10,692 nt of DNA. It comes from Planctomycetota bacterium. GTDB taxonomy: Bacteria > Planctomycetota > Phycisphaerae > WQYP01. A program made the position numbers and the translations under genes. Positions 6,730 to 10,692 of this stretch are shown piece by piece. Position 1 is the first letter of the stretch, and the number at the start of each line of letters is the position of its first letter. The notes under the pieces are model-generated. The model did no database searches, was not told the DNA's origin, and worked only from the letters and a program-made list of their open reading frames with translations. The stretch lies in assembly GCA_021798635.1 (NCBI GenBank), contig JAJZGH010000180.1:1-10692 (forward strand), given 5' to 3'.

Positions 6730-7632
6730 ATGCAGGAACCGCAATTTCAATGTGTTACCATCCTCGGCGTGGGTTTGCTGGGCGCATCATTAGGCCTGGC
6801 GATTAAACACCATGGTTTGGCGGTGCGCGTCCATGGCGTGGGCCGCGCCGGATCGCCTTCCAATCAAAAGGCGTTGGAAATCGGTTCCATCGATCAGGCC
6901 TTTACTGATGCAGCGGTCGCGGTGGCCGATAGTGATCTGGTGATTCTGGCCGCCAATGTGGGGCAGTTTCCGGCTCTGATGACAGCGATAGCGCCGGTGT
7001 TAAAACGCGGTGCCCTGGTGACGGATGTCGGTTCCACCAAGCAGCAGGTTATGAAGTGGGCGGGCAAATTACTTCCCGGTACCGTTGATTTTATTGGCTC
7101 TCATCCCATGGCAGGTTCGGAAAAGCGCGGCCCGGAAAATGCCCGCGCGGATTTATATCAAGAGGCCCTGTGCCTGATCTGTCCGCCGAAACTGCGCGGA
7201 CGCGGCGCGTTTACCGGAAGCCGCGTGGCGGCGGGAACCGAAAAAATTGAAAAGTTCTGGAAGGCCGTGGGGATGCGGACACGACAATTAGATGCCCAGC
7301 AGCATGATCAATGGGTGGCCCTGATCAGCCACATTCCCCATGCGGCGGCGTGTATGACTGCTCTGGTGGCGGGACGCAATGAGGAGGCAGGCGCGGCGAT
7401 TGCCGGCGGGTTTGTGGATACCACGCGCGTGGCGTCAGGTGACCCGGCCATGTGGACGGATATATTTTTAACCAACCGCGTGGAAGTCAACAGGAATTTA
7501 GGTGTGGCGATACAGGCTTTGCGGAAACTTCAATCGGCCATTGGCCGCGGGGATCAGCAGGCGGTTCTGGAATTTCTGCAAATGGCAAAACAACGGCACG
7601 AATCCCTGCTTTCCCGGCGCGACGCGCGGTGA
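6730..7632 (+). CDS. tyrA: Prephenate/arogenate dehydrogenase (tyrosine biosynthesis)
   Basis: The enzyme oxidatively decarboxylates prephenate (or arogenate) with NAD(P)+ to give the precursor of tyrosine (or tyrosine itself). From ATG 6730 the product is 300 residues, the usual length for a single-domain TyrA without chorismate mutase or ACT domain. The Rossmann motif is GVGLLGASLG (13-22). D99-VGSTK, H125-PMAGSE and SHIPH (200-204) are the conserved substrate and active-site segments, and TRVASGDPAMW is typical of the C-terminal helical domain. The frame stays open back to GTG 6505, overlapping the amidase stop, but those 75 codons translate the palindromic repeat, so I reject that start. 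No Shine-Dalgarno precedes 6730. TATACA lies 11 bases upstream, so a near-leaderless message is conceivable. Prephenate versus arogenate preference cannot be told. Confidence 0.9.
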   Translation: MQEPQFQCVTILGVGLLGASLGLAIKHHGLAVRVHGVGRAGSPSNQKALEIGSIDQAFTDAAVAVADSDLVILAANVGQFPALMTAIAPVLKRGALVTDVGSTKQQVMKWAGKLLPGTVDFIGSHPMAGSEKRGPENARADLYQEALCLICPPKLRGRGAFTGSRVAAGTEKIEKFWKAVGMRTRQLDAQQHDQWVALISHIPHAAACMTALVAGRNEEAGAAIAGGFVDTTRVASGDPAMWTDIFLTNRVEVNRNLGVAIQALRKLQSAIGRGDQQAVLEFLQMAKQRHESLLSRRDAR

Positions 7633-7633
7633 A

Positions 7634-8044
7634 TTACATGGCCTTGGCCAGGAGATCTTCGGGGCTTTTATAGCGGTTTGTTTCATCGGTAAACAGTCCT
7701 GGAACAAAATGATATTCCGGATTCGCCTTGGGATGAAACGCCAGCAATCGCAGCCGCCCCAGACCAGTATTGTAAAGGCAGTGCGGCTTTCCCGGCGGCA
7801 CAACAACGGTGGTGCCGGCCGCGACGCTGCGTGGATCCTGACCGATAAAAACAATGCCTTCGCCTTCTAAAAATACGAGAATTTCTTCACAGTCATGGTA
7901 ATGTGGTGGAACATGGCCGCGGGGGTCAAAAGTCTCTTCCAGTACCAGGGAAGTACGCGTGCCGCTTTCGGGGCAGGCCAGAACTTCAATAACACCGTTT
8001 CGCACGACTTCGCGCACCAATTCCATTTGTGAAACAGTATCCAT
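7634..8044 (-). CDS. Small single-domain cupin protein
   Basis: The 136-residue protein is a one-domain cupin with a complete metal site. Motif 1 is PPHYHDCEEILVFLEGEG, giving H48, H50 and E54. Motif 2 is GTTVVVPPGKPHCLYN, with H88 as the fourth ligand. No signal peptide or extra DNA-binding domain is present, so it is probably a cytoplasmic metalloenzyme or ligand-binding protein rather than a regulator. AGGAG (8056-8052) lies seven bases before the ATG. It diverges from the ACS-type transporter gene across a 478-bp region, which hints at a sugar-acid role. Cupins such as KdgF act on uronate breakdown products, but the motifs here are not diagnostic. Its stop codon is one base from the stop of tyrA on the other strand, so the two transcripts must overlap. 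The fold is certain and the reaction unknown. Confidence 0.88.
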   Translation of the reverse strand: MDTVSQMELVREVVRNGVIEVLACPESGTRTSLVLEETFDPRGHVPPHYHDCEEILVFLEGEGIVFIGQDPRSVAAGTTVVVPPGKPHCLYNTGLGRLRLLAFHPKANPEYHFVPGLFTDETNRYKSPEDLLAKAM

Positions 8045-8111
8045 GGTACAACTCCTGATGAATCAACAAGGGGCCAATTTTTCAATGCGTACTGGCTCCG
8101 GAAACATTTTG

Positions 8112-8181
8112 CGGCTCATTGAACCGGGGCTGAATCGGTGCCCGGACAGTTCAGTGAGCCACCATAATTTTCGGCTCATTG
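8112..8181. promoter_or_regulatory. Three alternating copies of a GGCTCATTG motif, switch-like dyads
   Basis: CGGCTCATTG occurs identically at 8112-8121 and 8172-8181, with an inverted copy between them (GTTCAGTGAGCC, 8149-8160). The middle copy can pair with the left one (12-bp stem 8113-8124/8149-8160, one G-U wobble) or with the right one (9-bp stem 8152-8160/8173-8181, 12-base loop), but not both. Left-arm pairing is helped by an inner GGGGC/GCCC stem. In RNA this would be an either-or structure; in DNA it could be three binding sites for a regulator. It lies 70-140 bases ahead of the cupin gene and over 340 bases ahead of the transporter gene. The wobble pairs work only in plus-strand RNA. 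Confidence 0.5.
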
Positions 8182-8340
8182 CGGACTAAAGTTGAGTGAA
8201 TCGCCAATGCACATGCGCTTTATATGCTTCTATTCTTACAGGGCCTTTTTATGGGATGCAGTTTTTTCAGGGGCAAAGTGAGTGGTCCGCGGGAACGTGC
8301 CTGAAGGCGTGGTGTTGGAATGCCATGCCCACCGCTTGAA

Positions 8341-8401
8341 TTGTGCGCACAAATGGACTGCTTTCGTTGAAAAAACTTTAGAATTTTTATCCTTTGTGCG
8401 C
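8341..8401. promoter_or_regulatory. TTGTGCGCACAA palindrome plus half-site, candidate operators
   Basis: TTGTGCGCACAA (8341-8352) is a perfect 12-bp palindrome. Its half TTGTGCGC recurs in the same orientation at 8394-8401, a spacing of 53 bp, close to five helical turns. Both sites lie upstream of the transporter gene and of a possible -10 at 8425-8430, so a helix-turn-helix dimer could act here. The role is inferred. Confidence 0.4.
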
Positions 8402-8430
8402 TTCCCGTGGGCCACGCGGCTGGTTATTAT
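8402..8430 (+). promoter_or_regulatory. Weak promoter candidate of the transporter gene
   Basis: TATTAT (8425-8430) matches the -10 consensus at five of six bases. The -35 position 17 bases upstream (TTCCCG, 8402-8407) matches at only three, which would suit an activated promoter. The TTGTGCGC half-site ends immediately before the -35. The start would fall near 8437, leaving a leader of about 85 bases. Confidence 0.3.
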
Positions 8431-8522
8431 TGTCCTCGTCCTGACGCGATGGCACGCGTGGAAATACCGTCTGCACACGTTAAGGCGGTGGAAGGTTGTA
8501 CGCAAAAATTACGGAGGACACG

Positions 8523-9845
8523 ATGTCTGATTCACAAGCATCTCTGCCGGATTTAAGGCAAGCCGGAGGCTTTCGCTGGCGCGGTTACCGCTGGGCGGTG
8601 TGCGTGGGTTTATTTCTTATTACCACGATCAACTATATGGATCGGTTCATGATTTCGCTTATGGAGCCGAACCTGATTCATCACTTGCATTTCACGCAGG
8701 TGGATTATGGCAACATCATGGCGGTCTTCAGTGCGACCTACGCCATTGGTTATGCCTTGTGCGGCTGGTTCATGGATGCGGCCGGAGTCTGGCTGGGTTT
8801 CGCGCTGACGGTGGTTATCTTCAGCGGCGCGGAAATGGGCATGGCGTTCGCCACGACGGTGGCCGGTTACATGGTGATACAGGGAATCATGGGTGTGGCG
8901 CAGGGGGCTAATTTTCCCGGTGCCATTAAGGCGGTGGGCCAATGGTTTCCCAAAAAAGAGCGTGCGCTGACCACGGGCATTTTTAATGCCGGCACGAGTC
9001 TGGGCGTCGTGGCGGCCCCGATTATCGTGGGCCTGACCGCCAAAACATTTGGTTGGCGGGCGGGTTTTATCACGGCAGGGCTGGTGGGATTTGTATGGGT
9101 CATCTGGTGGCTTTTGCGGTACAAAGAACCGGATAAGAATCCCAAGCTTTCCGCAGAGGAGCGGTCTTATATCCGCAGCGATCCGCCGGAGAAGGCCCAC
9201 CGTATTCGCTGGAGTACGTTGCTGGGATATAAACAGTCCTGGGCGTTTATCATTGCCACAACGTTGACCAGCCCGGTGTGGTGGTTCTGGCTGTTCTGGA
9301 TTCCGGATTTCTTTAATACCAAGCATCATCTGAATATTAAAAACATGATTCTGCCCATGATCCTCATCTACGGCATGGCGGATTTGGGCAGCATCGGGGG
9401 CGGCTGGCTATCAAGCTGGTTTTTAGCTCGAGGTTGGTCGTTGAATAAATCGCGCAAAACCGCCATGCTGATTTGCGCCTTGCTGGTTGTGCCCGTATTC
9501 GCTGCGGCTTCGGTGGGTAACTATATCGTGGCGTCGCTGCTGATTGGACTGGCCTGTGCGGGCCACCAGGGCTTTTCCGCCAATTTATTTACCATGGCTT
9601 CGGATACCATGCCGGGCAAAGTGGTTGGATCATTGGTAGGCCTCGGTGGCTTTGTGGCCTCGGGCATCAGCATGTTTGTATCCGCCGGCGTGGGCTGGTT
9701 CCTGCATTCCACGCACGATAACTATATCATGCTGTTTGCTATCGCCAGCTCGGCGTATCTTGTGGCGTTATTGATGATCCAATTAATTAATCCGCGCTGG
9801 CAGTCCGCGCATGAAGTCGCCGCCAGCGTCAGCACCTCGGCCTGA
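8523..9845 (+). CDS. MFS transporter, ACS family (ExuT/GudP-like sugar-acid symporter)
   Basis: The 440-residue inner-membrane protein has about 12 predicted membrane helices in two halves joined by a polar loop (around YKEPDKNPKLSAEERSYI). Family signs are INYMDRFMIS in TM1 (N37, D40, R41) and WFPKKERALTTGIFNAGTSLG after TM4 (W141 onward). Both are typical of the anion:cation symporters that import hexuronates, glucarate or related organic acids with protons. ATG 8523 is preceded by GGAGG at 8513-8517, five bases away; an upstream in-frame start at 8496 would add nine residues and lacks such a site. It diverges from the cupin gene. A hairpin covers its stop codon, and malate dehydrogenase follows after 133 bp. 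The family is firm; the substrate, probably an acidic sugar, is inferred. Confidence 0.9.
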   Translation: MSDSQASLPDLRQAGGFRWRGYRWAVCVGLFLITTINYMDRFMISLMEPNLIHHLHFTQVDYGNIMAVFSATYAIGYALCGWFMDAAGVWLGFALTVVIFSGAEMGMAFATTVAGYMVIQGIMGVAQGANFPGAIKAVGQWFPKKERALTTGIFNAGTSLGVVAAPIIVGLTAKTFGWRAGFITAGLVGFVWVIWWLLRYKEPDKNPKLSAEERSYIRSDPPEKAHRIRWSTLLGYKQSWAFIIATTLTSPVWWFWLFWIPDFFNTKHHLNIKNMILPMILIYGMADLGSIGGGWLSSWFLARGWSLNKSRKTAMLICALLVVPVFAAASVGNYIVASLLIGLACAGHQGFSANLFTMASDTMPGKVVGSLVGLGGFVASGISMFVSAGVGWFLHSTHDNYIMLFAIASSAYLVALLMIQLINPRWQSAHEVAASVSTSA

Positions 9846-9850
9846 GGTGC
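9832..9850 (+). repeat. Hairpin over the transporter stop codon
   Basis: GCACCTC-GGCCT-GAGGTGC is a perfect 7-bp stem with a 5-base loop, and the TGA stop lies at 9843-9845 within it. No T tract follows, so it is not a standard intrinsic terminator. It could protect the message 3' end or be a Rho-independent stop without a U run. Confidence 0.4.
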
Positions 9851-9907
9851 CCGGCGATATTTACCCACGACATTTCCCGACGAGGATTTGCACGCATCGC
9901 CGGAATG

Positions 9908-9961
9908 GTTTACAACATCCGGACAGGCTCCTGGGCCTGGATGTTTGGTCTGGTTGTAAAC
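9908..9961 (+). promoter_or_regulatory. Long dyad in the leader of malate dehydrogenase
   Basis: GTTTACAAC (9908-9916) and GTTGTAAAC (9953-9961) are perfect inverted 9-mers. Between them ATC (9917-9919) pairs with GAT (9940-9942), and CAGGC (9924-9928) with GCCTG (9935-9939). AACATCC (9914-9920) can alternatively pair with GGATGTT (9939-9945), so two folds compete. The dyad ends seven bases before the GGAG (9968-9971) of the next gene. It could be an mRNA leader structure controlling translation or an operator in DNA. No T tract follows, so it is not a simple terminator. Confidence 0.45.
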
Positions 9962-9975
9962 TACAACGGAGTTGA

Positions 9976-10692
<717 letters not shown>

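Larger units (their letters stand above)
8045..8522. other. Divergent intergenic region between cupin and transporter genes
   Basis: The 478 bp must contain both divergent promoters. Besides the symmetric elements at 8112-8181 and 8341-8401, it has short open frames such as 8282-8530 and 8236-8505. These lack domains and good ribosome sites, and the first runs into the transporter start. I found no clear promoter for the cupin gene. Confidence 0.6.

Noticed and set aside
8282..8530. Plus-strand ORF of 82 codons in the divergent intergenic region, overlapping the transporter start.
   Set aside because: It lacks a good ribosome site and domain, and it would cover the candidate operators and promoter of the transporter gene.

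Overview
The window is bacterial and carries six intact or nearly intact metabolic and envelope genes plus two genes cut by its edges. Three things point to a Gram-negative organism of the Planctomycetota/PVC type. A tripartite RND pump implies two membranes. The intergenic spaces hold heptanucleotide tandem arrays and a paired CAGGCATC..GCCTGC palindrome of a kind I associate with planctomycete and verrucomicrobial genomes. The malate dehydrogenase is the LDH-like type. This placement is inference; no rRNA or other marker gene is present.

Layout, left edge. A minus-strand gene enters at positions 91-1 (only 30 codons visible). It is preceded by a near-consensus sigma70-type promoter (TTGACA-N17-TATCAT), whose -35 box sits in an inverted repeat that looks like an operator. 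Next comes about 720 bp without a convincing gene, holding two or three families of 7-bp tandem repeats and a GC-rich hairpin. An extended -10 promoter (TGATATAAT) then leads into a two-gene RND efflux operon: a lipoprotein membrane-fusion adaptor (897-2069) and a 1051-residue HAE-1 type pump (2139-5294). No outer-membrane channel gene follows, so the pump must borrow one from elsewhere.

Middle. After a terminator-like hairpin with a T tract (5438-5465) comes a Tat-type lipoprotein amidase (5627-6508) that should cut the stem peptide from peptidoglycan. A dispersed palindromic repeat (6567-6629) separates it from a TyrA-type prephenate/arogenate dehydrogenase (6730-7632). TyrA converges on a small cupin gene (8044-7634, minus strand), with one base between the two stop codons.

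Right side. The cupin gene and an ACS-family (ExuT/GudP-like) major facilitator gene (8523-9845) diverge from a 478-bp intergenic region. That region is rich in symmetric elements: three alternating copies of a GGCTCATTG-type motif that can form mutually exclusive hairpins, and a TTGTGCGCACAA palindrome with a further half-site 53 bp away. The divergent layout suggests shared regulation, perhaps around sugar-acid use. A malate dehydrogenase gene (9979 onward) is cut by the right edge and has a long dyad (9908-9961) just ahead of its ribosome binding site.

Most of the coding content is ordinary. The points that deserve a second look are the regulatory architecture at both divergent promoters, the heptamer and palindrome repeats, and the unidentified promoter-proximal gene at the left edge.
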